Source: Rhizophagus sp. LPA8_4_AMF (lineage: Eukaryota > Glomeromycota > Glomeromycetes > Glomerales > Glomeraceae). From it: DNA of 57,573 nucleotides. The notes beneath the pieces were generated by a model. It was not told the DNA's origin. It did no database searches and saw only the letters and a program-made list of their open reading frames with translations. Positions within the stretch are counted from its first letter, which is position 1. Every line of letters begins with the position of its first letter. Where the stretch lies: contig JADRCO010000078.1 in the NCBI GenBank assembly GCA_021464525.1, positions 1 to 57,573 on the forward strand, read 5' to 3'. Shown here one piece after another: positions 22,487 to 34,293 of this stretch. Both the position numbers and the translations under genes were made by a program.

Positions 22487-24715
22487 TTGAAATAATTAAA
22501 AAAATAATTATTAAACATAAAAAAAAAAATGAAACGTAAATATCTAAATATTTTCCTTTTATGATCCCCATTCTTGATTCAGGTGTGATCCAAACTTTTA
22601 ATTCACTATTATCATCTTCTTTATCACAATTCTTTCCATCTTCTTCTTCTACTTCTTCATCTTCTTGATTACAATTTAATTTTAATTTATTTGAATATAA
22701 AACGAAATCAATTAAATCAGCTGCTCTAAATTTTCTTTTACAATTTATTATAACTAAATTTTTCATCCTTTCCATATTTAAAAATATTTTTTTATCCGTT
22801 TGTAATATTTTTATCTTATTTATAATATCTTGAACATTAAGTGAATTTTTAGAAAGTAATAATCCAACATTATTTTTTAATAATTTTTCACTATTACTAA
22901 ATTGATCAAATGCTATAGGTAATAATAACATTGGTGTTCCCGTATATAAAGATTCATAAATACTTACTAATTCTCCATTTGTTAAATGTATTATAATATT
23001 TTTGTGATTTAATATTGAAAATTGTGTTGAATTATCTGTAAAATGTATACTTGGATGATAATTATTATTTAATATATTAAAAGTATTTATAATTTCGTTA
23101 TTTGAAAGTGTTATTGTAGCTGGAAATAATTCTTTTGTTGATGTCGAATTAAATGAATCAAATGTCCAAATTATTCCATCTATTATCCTATTATTTATTG
23201 CTTCAATAAATGCTTGAAGAAGAATTGCATTATTATTTGATGTTGTATAAATTCGTGTTCCAAAATTGATATATATAATCCTTCTATGTAATGTTATAAA
23301 ATTATAAAGTTTTTTAGGTAATGTTTTGTATTCATCTGCCATTATTGGTCCAATTTCCTATTATAAAAATAAAAATTATATATATAAATATGAATACATA
23401 TATGAGAGATTAATATAGGACTACTTACTTGATAAAGTGGAGAAGTTGGATGTGGAACCTTTAATAATAATAATAATAATAATAATAAGTTAAGTTAATA
23501 AATTAATAAATAATTATCAAATAATAATAAAATCAAATAAAATCAAATAAAATTAATACCTCAAAACCAAAAAATGTATCAGCTAAAAATAATGAATTTT
23601 GTAATTTTTCAAAAAAATTAGAACTTGTAATTCCAACACTCCTTCTTAATTCATCTAATTCTTTAATATAAGGTGAAAGAATATAATTCATTTGAATAGG
23701 TGTAATAATTGCACACTTAAATCTCTTGAAAAATGTCTCTTGTTCCATATTTACATTACATCCTATCATTGGATCGGATTTATATGGTGCATATGACATT
23801 GCTATATATATAATTATATATTATTAGTAGTATTATAAATATATATTATTATTAGTATTATGTATATTATTATTATTAGTATATATATTAAATATATGAT
23901 GTTATACAACAAATATACAAATAAAAATATTTACTTACATAATTTAGATGACATAGTAACCAAAGGTTTATTCATTAACCAGGCAACATCAATACAAGCA
24001 TCATTTAAAAATAATTCACAAAAAAATAAATCAACTTTTATCATTTCATTAGCTACTTTTTTATATAAATTAAAATTATTTAAATACTTTGAATTAAAAT
24101 AATTTTTCAAGTATCCAAACATTTTAATATTATAATCTTCTGAAATGATTTTTTGATATTCTGGTATATCTTTTATATTAAATGAAGGTCCTGATGGAAT
24201 ATGATTAATTATTGAAGAATTTTGTAACCAATAATAATCCTCTTCAGTTAATAATGATAATGATGGTATTGGTGAAATAAATGTTATCTATTAAAAAGAA
24301 AGGAAAAAAAAATTTTTTTTTAATTAATAAAATCAAAAATAATAAAAAAAAAGGAATTATAGAAATTTCTCTCTTACATTATGTCCACGATCAACTAAAA
24401 TCTTACAAATTTCTATTAAAGGTCGAATATTACTCCATCCTATTTATTATCATTTCATCTTATCAAAAAAAACCATTTTTTTTTTTTTCAAAATCCTTTT
24501 ATCTATAAATTATAAAAATTATTCAATTTACCTCCAACTGAACCAACTAAAATATGTTTGGTTTCATTATGATTAAAATAATTTATTTTAAGTTTATTAA
24601 GTTGATGTTTTTCTTGTATTATTAGATTTGTCCTTGTATAAATTCCTGCATCAATTCCAACAAAAATTTTTATAAAGAACCAGAATATTATTATTAAAAT
24701 AGTACGTGAGAACAT
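22383..24715 (-). CDS. UDP-glycosyltransferase (GT1/UGT-like), membrane-anchored
   Basis: Six exons: 24715-24532, 24439-24378, 24287-23939, 23801-23560, 23458-23429 and 23357-22383. They sum to 1842 bases (613 aa). Residues 1-23 are a signal peptide (ending IFVGIDA). The N-terminal half has GSVGGWSNIRPLIEICKIL, then the acceptor-binding domain (FFCELFLNDACIDVAWLMNKP). The C-terminal half has INFGTRIYTTSNNN and the donor-binding stretch IIIHLTNGELVSIYESLYTG, TPMLLLPIAFDQFSNSEKLL, corresponding to the UGT signature; HLTNGE replaces the usual HGG. An acidic segment (EDEEVEEEDG) precedes a C-terminal membrane helix (about 563-583) and a basic tail. UGTs transfer a sugar from UDP-sugar to small lipophilic acceptors in the ER lumen. 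The tail contains an 11-residue tandem duplication (IWKFCKLLIRS/F) that comes from a DNA minisatellite. Family confident; substrate unknown; activity uncertain because the donor motif is altered. Confidence 0.85.
23461..23489. repeat. (TAA)n microsatellite in an intron
   Basis: A run of about nine TAA/AAT triplets lies immediately upstream of the acceptor of exon 5 of the glycosyltransferase gene (minus strand), so it forms the polypyrimidine-side context of that splice site. Length variation here is likely between isolates. Confidence 0.8.
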
Positions 24716-25883
24716 ATTATTAAAAAATAAAAAGGATCAAAAATGTTCGAAGGAAGAAACAACAAGAAAATTCTTTTTCTTACAGACTTATTACCCTTTA
24801 AAGAATATATTTGATGCAAGTGAATATATTTAGTGATAGTCATACATTATTTTCATCCCAAATTCTATTTATGTAAATGTCAATAAGATTGTGTTTAACT
24901 TTTTTGAATTACTTGTTTGCCGTAGGAACATAAATTTTTCCGAATTGCAGATAACGAGGGTTTAATTTAGAAAGTTTTGAAGATAAAAAGAAAAACTATT
25001 TATTTACATGATAACTGACAAAATTTTTGCTTTAGATTAATGATAAAAAATTGATGATGATCACTCTTGTACGCCAACTTAAGATCAAAGGTAAAATGAG
25101 GCGGGAAAAATATATGTACGATTATAATTTTATTTTTACGTTTTATGATTATTTATGCTAATAATTAATTTACTTTCATTTTAATAATAGATGGATGATC
25201 CATATAAAAAATACTCATATTAATAAAGTATATACCATCGCAAAATGATTTGGTACCACAGACTGGTGCCGGTACAAAAATTTTAACACGTGATTTGTAA
25301 ATTCAATTGATGAACTTTGATCAGAATTTTTTATGTACTCAAAAAGTTGACAATGTAAATTAAAGATTTTTTAATATTATTTTATTATAAACAATAATTT
25401 ATATACATATAACGTATATATTTTAATAATTTTTGAAATGCAATAGGGGAAAAATGGGGAACTCTATCAAAAATGTATTTAATAGAACGAACCTGCGATG
25501 ACCCTTTAAATACAAGTATAACCTCTTTTTTTTTAAAAAAAAAAAATAATGAATTTTCGCTCTGATATAACTACATATCAGGTTTATATTATTAGTATAA
25601 GGGGAAATGAACAAAAAATATACACAAGAAGAGGGAATTAAAAAAGGATGTGGCTGAGAAGAAAGTAAAGTGGAAGAAGGAAATATTTAAGAAAACTAAA
25701 TATAAGGTTAATAGTTTAATAAAAATACAAGTAAAATGATTAAGCTGATCAACAGTTAAAGAATGGTATATAATTTTTTTTTCTACGCTCGATCTGTATG
25801 TAATATATATTCCAAATAGAATTAATATGTAACAATGAATTAAGTCAATGTCATTTTAAACTATACTGAGAGACATATAAATT
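24716..25883. other. Intergenic spacer
   Basis: This 1.17-kb AT-rich spacer lies between the start of the glycosyltransferase gene and the end of the histidine kinase gene, both on the minus strand. A short hairpin with ggtacca and tggtgcc arms is near 25251-25274. No gene was recognised; the frame at 25423-25614 has no conserved motif. Confidence 0.5.
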
Positions 25884-28800
25884 CTATATAGGAGCTATTG
25901 ACAAGTTTTTTTCATATTGATTGATTTGATTGGTTTGATTAATTGGTAAATTATAATCCCGATTTTCAACATTATTCTTTTCATCTTTACCAGGCAATGA
26001 TTCATCATCACTTTCCACTAGTTCTTCTATCCATTGTTTCATCTGTTCCATTTTATATGGTTTGCTTAAAAAACCATCCATTCCATGTTGTTTACACCTA
26101 CCTTTTTCTTCATCTAAAACATTGGCAGTACACGCTACAATAGGTACATGTTTTTGACGTTTATGGAATGATGACGGAGGAGATATTGGAGGAGACGATG
26201 GAACGGACTGATGAGAATTTTTTATTGTTACATTATTTTTAGTTGAACCAGAGGTAGTTGTTGGAGATGGTAGTGATTGCGAATAGGATGAAGAGGAGGA
26301 CTCTGAAGACGAAGAAGATGATGATGAATAGGAACAATTAGATGATGATAATGATGATAAAGATGAAGATGTACTGGATATTATTGGCGGTTGTGTGTTT
26401 ATATGTAATGGAGATATAGATTGTGAAGATTGTATTAATGAAACTAATGGAATAACTGATTGATGACCATTTGTTAGTGCTGATGATGATCCTGGTGGAG
26501 TAGGTGGTGGTGTGGAGGATTCTGATGCACTGAATAATGATGATTCACACCGACATGCTTCTTGTTCAGCCTCACGTTCAGCTTCCCTTATTCGACGAGT
26601 TAAAGTATATCCATCCTTAAAAAAAAGGGGGGTCAATAAATCATGAAAACTTATATAAATAACAAATTATTATTTACCATATAAGGCATTTGTAAATCAA
26701 CAAAAAGAATGTCGAAAGTCTCGTCCTTCATCTTTTCTAATGCCTCTATACCATTTGCAGCTATTGTAACTTTTTGTCCCATTTTTTCCAAATATCGTAA
26801 AGCGATTCGCTGATTAATTTCATTATCTTCAACCATAAGAACCTTTGCAGGTTTCCTATGCTTTCGATGCTTTTGACGGTTTCCAGAATTTAAATCGCCT
26901 TTTGAATTGGTTTCAGTGGGACTCGAATTTGTATGAGATGTTGGTGCAGTAGTCGAAGATGATGTAACACCATCACGAGTCTGATTTAAATTTTCCCGTC
27001 CATTTTCAAAAATACCATTTGAATATGATTTTGTCAAGAATACATTTTTTATAGACTTTCCATTATCTCGAACTTCTCTCACGTTGCTTGAAGAATCAGA
27101 TTCATCTTCCATATTTTCGGGCTTACTAGTATACACAGGAAACGTAAACCAAAAAGTGCTGCCTTTACCCATTACACTTTCCACCCCAACTTTACCACCC
27201 ATTTTATCAGCTAATTCTTTACAAATACTTAACCCTAAACCAGAACTCCTATGTGATTGTTGATGATTTGGTGATTTTGTACCATTATTTCCCTCCTTAA
27301 GAGTTTTCAATTCACCAAATGACGAAACTAGTTTGGAATAAGGTAAGAAAAGACGTTTAAGGTCTTTTTGTGATATTCCAGGACCAGTATCTTCAACTGA
27401 ACACTTGGCCATAAAACCTTCCTTGCCATCTTGTAACTTATCAGATTCCACCTCAAGGCGTACTGTTACTACTCCAGAACCAGTATGTTTAATAGCGTTT
27501 GTTAAATAATTCAATAAGATTTTTCTTACAATATCTTCATCTCCATACCATTTCTTTTCATTTTTTACTTGAGACGTGGTGCCATTAATCGATTGATACT
27601 TTTGACCAGCCATTTGTAAAGGAGTCAAATGATCTTGCAATTTAAGTTCAGTACCTTTAGTTCTAGCCAGTACAGTGACAGTTAAAAAACCAAACTCAAC
27701 TATCTCACGCAATCTTAAAGGTCCAATATCCGAAGATGTCGTACGATTAGATTGAGTTTGACATAAATCAAGTGATTGGTTAATAATATTGCACATATAA
27801 CTACTTATGGATGAAATTGCTTCAGCAAAATCACGCTGCTGCTCGGAAAGTTCAGTATCTAATATAAGAGACGTGAAACCAATTATCCCGTTTAATGGAT
27901 TACGAAGTTCTAAAATTATGTGTGTAGGGAAAAAATTACAAATAATTAATAAACGATTGACATATACATAATTTTGGATAAATATAAAAATATTATCTTT
28001 TTTTTTAATAATCATTCCTATTGGAAGTATGCATACCATGACAAATGAAGGATACAAAATTATTGGCTGCACTACTGTGAGGCTCTCCTTCAACATTTTT
28101 TGGTAATAATTTACGGATAAAAGTTTGATCACACATATTACGTTTATCAATTAGATTCTCAGAAGCGTCCGTTATATTAAAACTTACAAATGACCAAGAA
28201 CCATCCGGTTGAATACCTTGAGACCATATCTCCAATAAACAATAGCTACCATCTTTTTTTAGATGACGAAAAGACTGTCTTTGTAAAGTGGTACCATAAT
28301 TTTCTACAGCACGTTTAGCATGAAACTCTCGCACTTTAGTAGCATCATCAGGATGAATAAAATTATAACCATCAATACCAAGCAATTCATCCGGTTCATA
28401 ACCAAGGATTGATTTACAAGATCTAGAAACTTCTGTGATAATTCCAATTACGTCATAGGTAATCGACATGCGGTGATCAGCTTCATTTAACACAAACTCT
28501 TGAAATTTTGAATCGGTTACATCTCGGATAGTACTAATTAATATTAAATTTTTTGTGGCCTCGGTTGAACCTACAACGGGTAATAATTGACTATCAGTTA
28601 TTGTTTGAGTTTTAGGAATTAATAATTCCATTTTATTTGTCCTATGATATGAATTTTTCTCATCATGATTCGTAAGAACATTTAAATTATTATTATTCTC
28701 TAAAATATCCTCTTCTGAATATTCTTTAGCATCAAAAAATTGTTCATTCTCATCATCATCCTCCTCCTCCTCCACCCCTCCGCCGCCCTCACTTTCAATA

Positions 28801-29312
28801 CCTTCCTTACCATCAATAGAACTCGATGTATTTAAAGAAATTACGGAAGAATTTCTTAAATACATATCATCATTCTTTGGTGGTGAAGAAGGTGAGGAGA
28901 AACTTTTTTCTCCTGAATTATCTTTAAAAAATTCTGGATACGTACATGTACGCGTAGAAAATTCAAGCATAATAGGCCTTTTGCTTGAAAAAGTTCTACA
29001 TTTAATCGTCCGGCAAACATGAGAGCGTTTACTTAAAATCTGTACATTGTTCATAAAATGATTACGTAGTGATGTAGCTTCATACGCATCTAGAGGTTCA
29101 ATTATTGATGAATAATGACTATTTATAAAAGAACTTGGTTCTGGATCATCATTATTAAGAACATTTGCATTGGGTCTCTTAAAAGGACGACATCTTTCCA
29201 GTAAACATAAAGTAGGTCTATTAACATAAAGAATACGACCACTAATGTTTGTTACCAGAGTTGGTGAAGAATTTTCAAGAACAGTAGAGAAAAAAGGGTT
29301 CGTGTTATCCAT
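25884..29312 (-). CDS. Cytosolic PAS hybrid histidine kinase
   Basis: Three exons: 29312-28037, 27909-26678 and 26615-25884, giving 1079 aa. A degenerate N-terminal PAS-like region (about 1-268) is interrupted by a Glu/Asp/Gly-rich insert. A second PAS domain (about 280-382, YEPDELLGIDGYNFIHPDD) follows. The HisKA box is ICHELRNPLNGIIGF with phospho-acceptor His425; this motif exists only after exon 1 and exon 2 are joined. The ATPase domain has the N box (ILLNYLTNAIKHT), G1 (VEDTGPGIS) and G2 (SSGLGLSICKELADKMGG). The receiver domain starts MVEDNEINQRIALRYL (acidic pocket E786, D787), has phospho-acceptor D830 (FVDLQMPYMDG) and Lys1021 (FLSKPY). Between D830 and VPIVACTAN lies a Ser/Pro-rich insert of about 130 residues. 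No membrane helix is seen, so it is a soluble sensor feeding a Ypd1-type phosphorelay. All catalytic residues are present, so it is probably active. The signal it senses is unknown. Confidence 0.92.
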
Positions 29313-29359
29313 AACTTCAGAATGTATGATAATTGATAATTGTCGTAATTAATGATCGT

Positions 29360-29410
29360 CGTCAAAGTTTTTGTAATTATCGTCAAATGATTTGTAATTA
29401 TCGTCAAAAA
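29360..29410. repeat. 21-bp tandem repeat, 2.4 copies
   Basis: The units cgtcaaagtttttgtaattat, cgtcaaatgatttgtaattat and a partial cgtcaaaaa lie 48-98 bases upstream of the histidine kinase start codon. They are probably in its 5' leader. Confidence 0.7.
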
Positions 29411-30412
29411 AATTTTTTTTTTTTTTTTTCCTCTATAATTTCACCCTTGAGAATCGAATCTAAAGAAAAAAAAAATATAATATTATATGTTCAATAAATA
29501 ATCTAGATCAACACTTTCTGAAAAATCTTAAATATAAAAACGAAGATTAGATAAATTATATAACGTAATATCTAATTCTTCCAAAGACTTCAAATTAATC
29601 CTTGTATCTATCATTATAAGTTGAAGAATAACTTTCCAGAAATTTAGGTTCGTCCTGCTTAATCTAAATTACCACCAAATACCTTTCTTTGTCCTTACGA
29701 ATATAAAATCCTTACTTTTTAGAGTAGTAAATTGAACATGTATATATATATATTTTTTTTACTAATTTTTTAAAACACGTTAGGACACAAAGAAAGAAAA
29801 AAAGAAAAATTTTCAATTGGAAAGTACCTTTTTTTTACAAAATGTTTTCAGGTTGGTGGATCAAAAAAAAAATTTTTTTTTTAATATTTTAGGTTAAATT
29901 CAATAACTAATTTATGGGAAAGGAAATCCAAAAACTAAAAAAAAAAAAAAAAAGGACTTTATATATTTGTGATGAGTTTGAGAAGTTAAGTTGATAAAAA
30001 TTCGTAAACAATAGCAGAGAAAAAAAAAACCAAACACTAACGTAATAAACCAATAATAAAATCACGAAAGTAATATTAAAAACTCTCACGAACAAAGGAA
30101 GAATTAATTAGAAAAGTAAATAAATTTTTTTTTACGTCGACTAAAAGGGAGAGTACTGTAATACTAATGAATGACGAAATGAAGAATATTTTCATCATTA
30201 AAGAAATAAAGATAATGACCGGGCGGAGCCCGGAATTCAACACTCATGCCATAGCAAATCAGACATTACTGATTACAGTAATATTTTTCCCTTTCAATAT
30301 TTAGTATAAATTTATAATATACAATTTCAATCAATTCCAAGACCAAAATAAGCTACTATCTAAATTCCGCTGCAATTTAGGGTTATTTTCATATTTTTTG
30401 TGAAACGTTAAA

Positions 30413-30439
30413 TGACGTAATGATGTCATTATGACGTAT
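30413..30439. promoter_or_regulatory. Cluster of CRE/bZIP-like sites
   Basis: Three sites, TGACGTAA, TGATGTCA and TGACGTAT, sit in 27 bases, about 1.1 kb upstream of the histidine kinase start. The half sites are those bound by CREB/ATF-type bZIP factors in fungi. The block is also nearly palindromic, so it may be part of a repeat instead. Confidence 0.3.
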
Positions 30440-31204
30440 TGTATTGTTTTGTACCGCACAATGCGTCATAGAACGTAATTTTAAACGGCTCTATTTTGAT
30501 TTATATTGCATTGTGTCATATCACTCAAGCCACGCACTTTACTAAGTATTATAAATTATCCGATCTAACCCACAAGTAATATAATTCTTTTGAATATAAA
30601 AAATCCAAATTACTAAATTTATATATTTAAGAAGAAAAAAAAAGTCAAAAGAATTTCTTTTTTTAATAAAAATTAACCTTTTATAACATAGATAATCCCA
30701 TTTTTGCAAAAAATTTCTTAATTGGAATTTATTGTTTGACTTACTAATTTTTTTTCCTCATCTGATAAGCAATACTCTCATTTAAAATTTATTGTTACAT
30801 CTGAAATTCATGAAATAAATCATTTTAAAATGAAAAATCAAAAAGAAATAAAATCTATATTTATAAATATGTTTCATAATAAAAATATCTATTGTTTTTT
30901 TTTACAGTAATGTTTAAACAATTCAAAACCATTAAAACTTATTTAATACATTTACTCAAACATTACGGTGCATTTTTCACCTGACACGTACTTTTTCCGC
31001 AGCTATTGTTTCTTGTCATACTGTAATAATCACAACATTTATGTAAGTAACATCATGCCAAAAACTTAATAATCCTTAAAAGATGATTAATTAATTTTTT
31101 ATTTTATTTTAGGAAAAAAAAAAAATTTTTTTTTTTAGGAGAATAAGGAAAAAAAAAGAAAAATTAAATTTTTTTTTTTTTTTGTGACGCGCCTTTAAAT
31201 TAAA

Positions 31205-31692
31205 TTAAATATCATGATGACCAACTCTAATCTTATTAGGTAAAACTTTTGCTTTAGTATAAATCTCAAATTTATCTTGATCTTTCAACCTTTTCCCTAT
31301 TACAGGAAAAGAACAAATTCCAACCACATCGAAATCCTCATCTTTAATATAATCACCAGGTAAAGAAAAATTATTATAATAAGTATTATAATTTATAATA
31401 GACATAATATTTAAATCTAAAACTTCACCATATTCTAACCATTTATATTGAGCGGCAGGATCTTGTGATTTCATTCTAAAGTAAAAAACATTTATAATAT
31501 CATGAATTAATTCATTTGCTAAATTAATAAATTTTTGTCTATTTTCTATATAATTTGAATTATATTTTATATCAAAATATTTTTCAATTATTTCAATTAA
31601 TTTTTCTCCAACAAATTCAACGAAAGGATGTTCAAATCCATCAAAACCATTTGATCCCAATACAGCGTAAACCTCAGGATTTATTTTAGTAG

Positions 31693-31743
<51 letters not shown>

Positions 31744-32980
31744 GACGATGACGTAAATCGATTGCATCATTTGGATTGAGTAATTCTTCGTTAATTTCGG
31801 TAATTTCAATATTTTGATTAGTTGATTTGAAATTTTCTAATGAACCAGTAAAATAAATATCAGAATGGTCTAATACAGTTTCTAATAATAATCTTTGTAA
31901 TATTTGACTTAATAAAACGTTAAAATATTTTATATTTTTTTCATATAAATTATCTAAATCAATTTTTATATCATATTTACGTAAAAGAATTTTTGATTCT
32001 ATTAAATTTAAATTAATAATATTATTATTATCATTTAATTGAATGAATTTAATAAAATTCTCCAAATTTAATTGACATCTTTCTATATCATTAATTAATT
32101 GATTAACATTATTAAAATTTGCTCTTTCAAGAAATTGAATTTGTATTTTTTGAGATTCAATAATTTGTTGAGGATCATTAACTGAAATATAATCATTAAA
32201 TTGGGATGATAAAGATGATGATGATAAAGAAGGTGAAGATGGAGGTTTTAATTGTGATTGATATAATTTTGGTACTTCTTGTAATGCTTCTTGTAATGCT
32301 ATATTAACTTCTTCATTATATGTCATAATAACTGTTAATAAATTTTCATCTGATTTATAATTATCCATTATTGATGTAATATGTTGTCTTACTACTGATA
32401 ATTGATTTTGTACCGCTTGAATCATTATTTCATCTTGAGTTGATGATGTTGTTGTTATATTTTCATTCTCATTCCTTTTTTCTTGTACTCTACTGAGTTC
32501 ATGTAAATTGGTTCGAAATTTTTCTATTTCATTCATAACACTATTAATTTCTGTTCTTATTGGACTTTTCACTTCAGTTTCTAAAATTGGTAAATTGGTT
32601 GAAATCTTTTTAACTTTTTCTTTCCCTTTCTCTTTTGCATTCTCTTTATCTTGTTTTTCTTTTGTTTTCTTTTTAACTGTTGTAGATGTTGTTTTTCTTG
32701 AACTTTTGTTTTCTTTTGGTAAATTTTTACCTGTTAAAGTGTTTAAAGTTTTAACTGTTGTCGATGATGGATTCTTTGTTGTTGAAACTTTGGATAAAGT
32801 CGTTGTTACTTTATTAGAGCTTGTTGTTAAAGATTTTATTGTTGTTGTCTTAGGTTTTGTCTTTGTATTAGTTGTTGTTGTTGTTGTTGTTGTTGTCATT
32901 GTACCCGTTTTTTTAATAGGTGTTATGGACGAAACTGAAAGTCTTGAAGGAGACTTTGTTTGAGACTTGAAACTTTTCAT
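31205..32980 (-). CDS. Unknown protein with Thr/Lys-rich N-terminus and poly-His tract
   Basis: A single-exon frame of 591 aa, not recognised. Residues 1-25 are Ser/Lys-rich. A poly-Thr run and Thr/Lys-rich region follow to about residue 95, then a highly charged Lys/Glu stretch (KKKTKEKQDKENAKEKGKEK). Residues about 140-380 look alpha-helical and coiled-coil-like (EINSVMNEIEKFRTNLHELS, later IQIQFLERANFNNVNQLIND). A tract of about 17 consecutive His follows, made by an ATG/CAT microsatellite. The C-terminal third (about 450-591) is globular-looking, with HPFVEFVGEKLIEIIEKYF, FYFRMKSQDPAAQYKWLEYG and ICSFPVIGKRLKDQDKFEIY. That C-terminal part is the likeliest conserved domain. No membrane segment or signal peptide is present. 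The basic N-terminus could suit a microtubule- or nucleic-acid-associated protein, but this is a guess. Confidence 0.75.
31694..31756. repeat. ATG/CAT trinucleotide microsatellite (codes poly-His)
   Basis: About 18 near-perfect ATG triplets on the plus strand are read as CAT (His) in the minus-strand gene. Two interruptions (a GTG and a GAC-type change) break perfect periodicity. Confidence 0.85.
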
Positions 32981-33813
32981 ATTAAATAAAATTATATTAA
33001 ATAAAAATATGATTCTATGAAAAAAAAAAAAAAGAAAAAAAGGAATTGAAGATAATTATTATTATTATTATAATATAATAATATTATTATACTATTATTT
33101 TATTTAATTGTTGTTCTTTGAAACTTCCAGTATAAAAACGTTTTTAACTGGTACAAATTTACAAATTACTCATTAAACGAAGTACATAATTTATTATGTA
33201 CATCATCATATCAATCTTGTGTTATTTATCATTAACCAATTAGATTTTCAAGGTTTTACGTTATTTTTAAATTCACTTGTAATCCCAATTGGAGATATAC
33301 TGTATATTATATTGTACCTCTTTTATTATTTAATGATTTACTTGATCAACTTAACCAATTAAAATTATTTCAATATTAGTCTACTCTTGAAAGTTAATTA
33401 TCCGGGAGCGAATCGACCAATAAAATCGCAAATTATATATGTCGAGTTTATCGAGTTTAGAAATTTACGATTCCCAAATTGAAATTTCATTTATAATTGC
33501 ATTAAAATTGAGACCGATGACAGACCGGATATCAGATGGTATGATTTATATAACTGACAGTAGAAATTTACAATTCCAAAATTGTAATTTCATTTATAAT
33601 TGCATTAACGGAACCTTTGTTATATCGGATTCCTTGATATATCGGATTTTTATACTACTTGTATAATTGCATGAATGCACGATTTCAAAGTTATCATAAA
33701 ATCATAAAATTTTCAACGTTATGAATTGTAAAAAACTAAAAATTTTATTTGTTTAAAATATAATTATATATAAAATTTCCTATAATAGGTTACATACGTA
33801 TTTTTTAAAGTTT
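32981..33813. other. Intergenic with a 48-bp direct repeat
   Basis: A near-perfect 48-bp direct repeat begins tagaaatttac at 33458-33505 and again at 33561-33608. Imperfect (ATT)n tracts occur at 33057-33100. No gene is seen. Confidence 0.5.
33458..33608. repeat. 48-bp direct repeats, 103 bp apart
   Basis: Copies at 33458-33505 and 33561-33608 share tagaaatttac.attcc, aaattg.aatttcatttata and attgcattaa, with only a few differences. The spacer holds accggatatcaga and the sequence after copy 2 repeats atcgga. This looks like a diverged tandem duplication of about 103 bp. Confidence 0.65.
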
Positions 33814-34293
33814 TTAAAAACCAAATGCATTAAAATTAGCGGCAAAAGAACCATGACCAGCAGCCAAACCATTTACTCTACTAGAGGTCAAGTAAGGTGT
33901 AGTTCTAATTAATCCCAATGCGGGAATACCAACTAATCTTTTTTCAATCTCGACTGGGTGATCAGGTAGGTTAACGTCGCGTTTCATCTTAATATTGGAG
34001 TTGAATTTAGTGTAAGGATTGATATTACGTTTGGAAACGACTAAAGTATTCGCCTGATCAGAATTATAAGAATTAGCAGAGTCGTAGCTGAAACATCAAG
34101 TTGATTTAATTTTGCTTCTTCATTTGCAGTATTTAATGATTGTTGATTTGTATATAAAAGAATTGGTGTTGTTAAAAGTTGCCTTTTATCCATAATTAAA
34201 GGAGCAGAATTAACCAAATTTAGTATTTGAAATTGATGGGAGGTTATAAACGACGAGAAAAAGAAAAATAGAGATTATTACGAGTTGATTCAT
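33814..34293 (-). CDS. Candidate secreted peptide precursor with Kex2 sites
   Basis: The proposed model has exons 34293-34215 and 34040-33814 (donor GTTAAT, acceptor CTTTAG, with a CTAAT branch-type motif 34 bases before it), giving 101 aa. Exon 1 is a signal peptide (MNQLVIISIFLFLVVYNLP). The rest is cut by Lys-Arg pairs: VVSKR, NINPYTKFNSNIKMKR, DVNLPDHPVEIEKR, then a 40-residue C-terminal peptide beginning LVGIPALGLIRTTPYL and ending NFNAFGF. Codon use of exon 2 is GC-rich at third positions (ATC, GTC, ACC, CGC), unlike spacer DNA, which supports real and strong expression. The frame between the two exons contains another open stretch with MDKR that is off frame. Other possibilities are therefore an alternative intron or a broken copy. 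No homologue is recognised. Role (pheromone-like, effector or wall peptide) is not decided. Confidence 0.45.

Larger units (their letters stand above)
29313..31204. other. Intergenic, promoter of histidine kinase gene
   Basis: The region holds a 21-bp tandem repeat (29360-29410) in the likely leader, T/A tracts, a compact GC hairpin ccgggcggagcccgg at about 30219 and a cluster of CRE-like sites at 30413-30439. The rest is AT-rich with no gene seen. Poly-A/T runs at 31115-31185 flank the 3' end of the next gene. Confidence 0.5.

Noticed and set aside
32508-32963. Plus-strand hydrophobic Val/Phe-rich frame of 151 codons.
   Set aside because: It is the antisense of the Thr/Lys-rich N-terminus of the minus-strand gene (ACA/AAA codons read as TGT/TTT), not a membrane protein.
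34130-34214. Open stretch with MDKR between the two proposed exons of the secreted peptide gene, as an extra Kex2 peptide block.
   Set aside because: It is off frame with both flanking exons and no donor/acceptor pair joins it; treated as intron, with the doubt stated in the gene entry.
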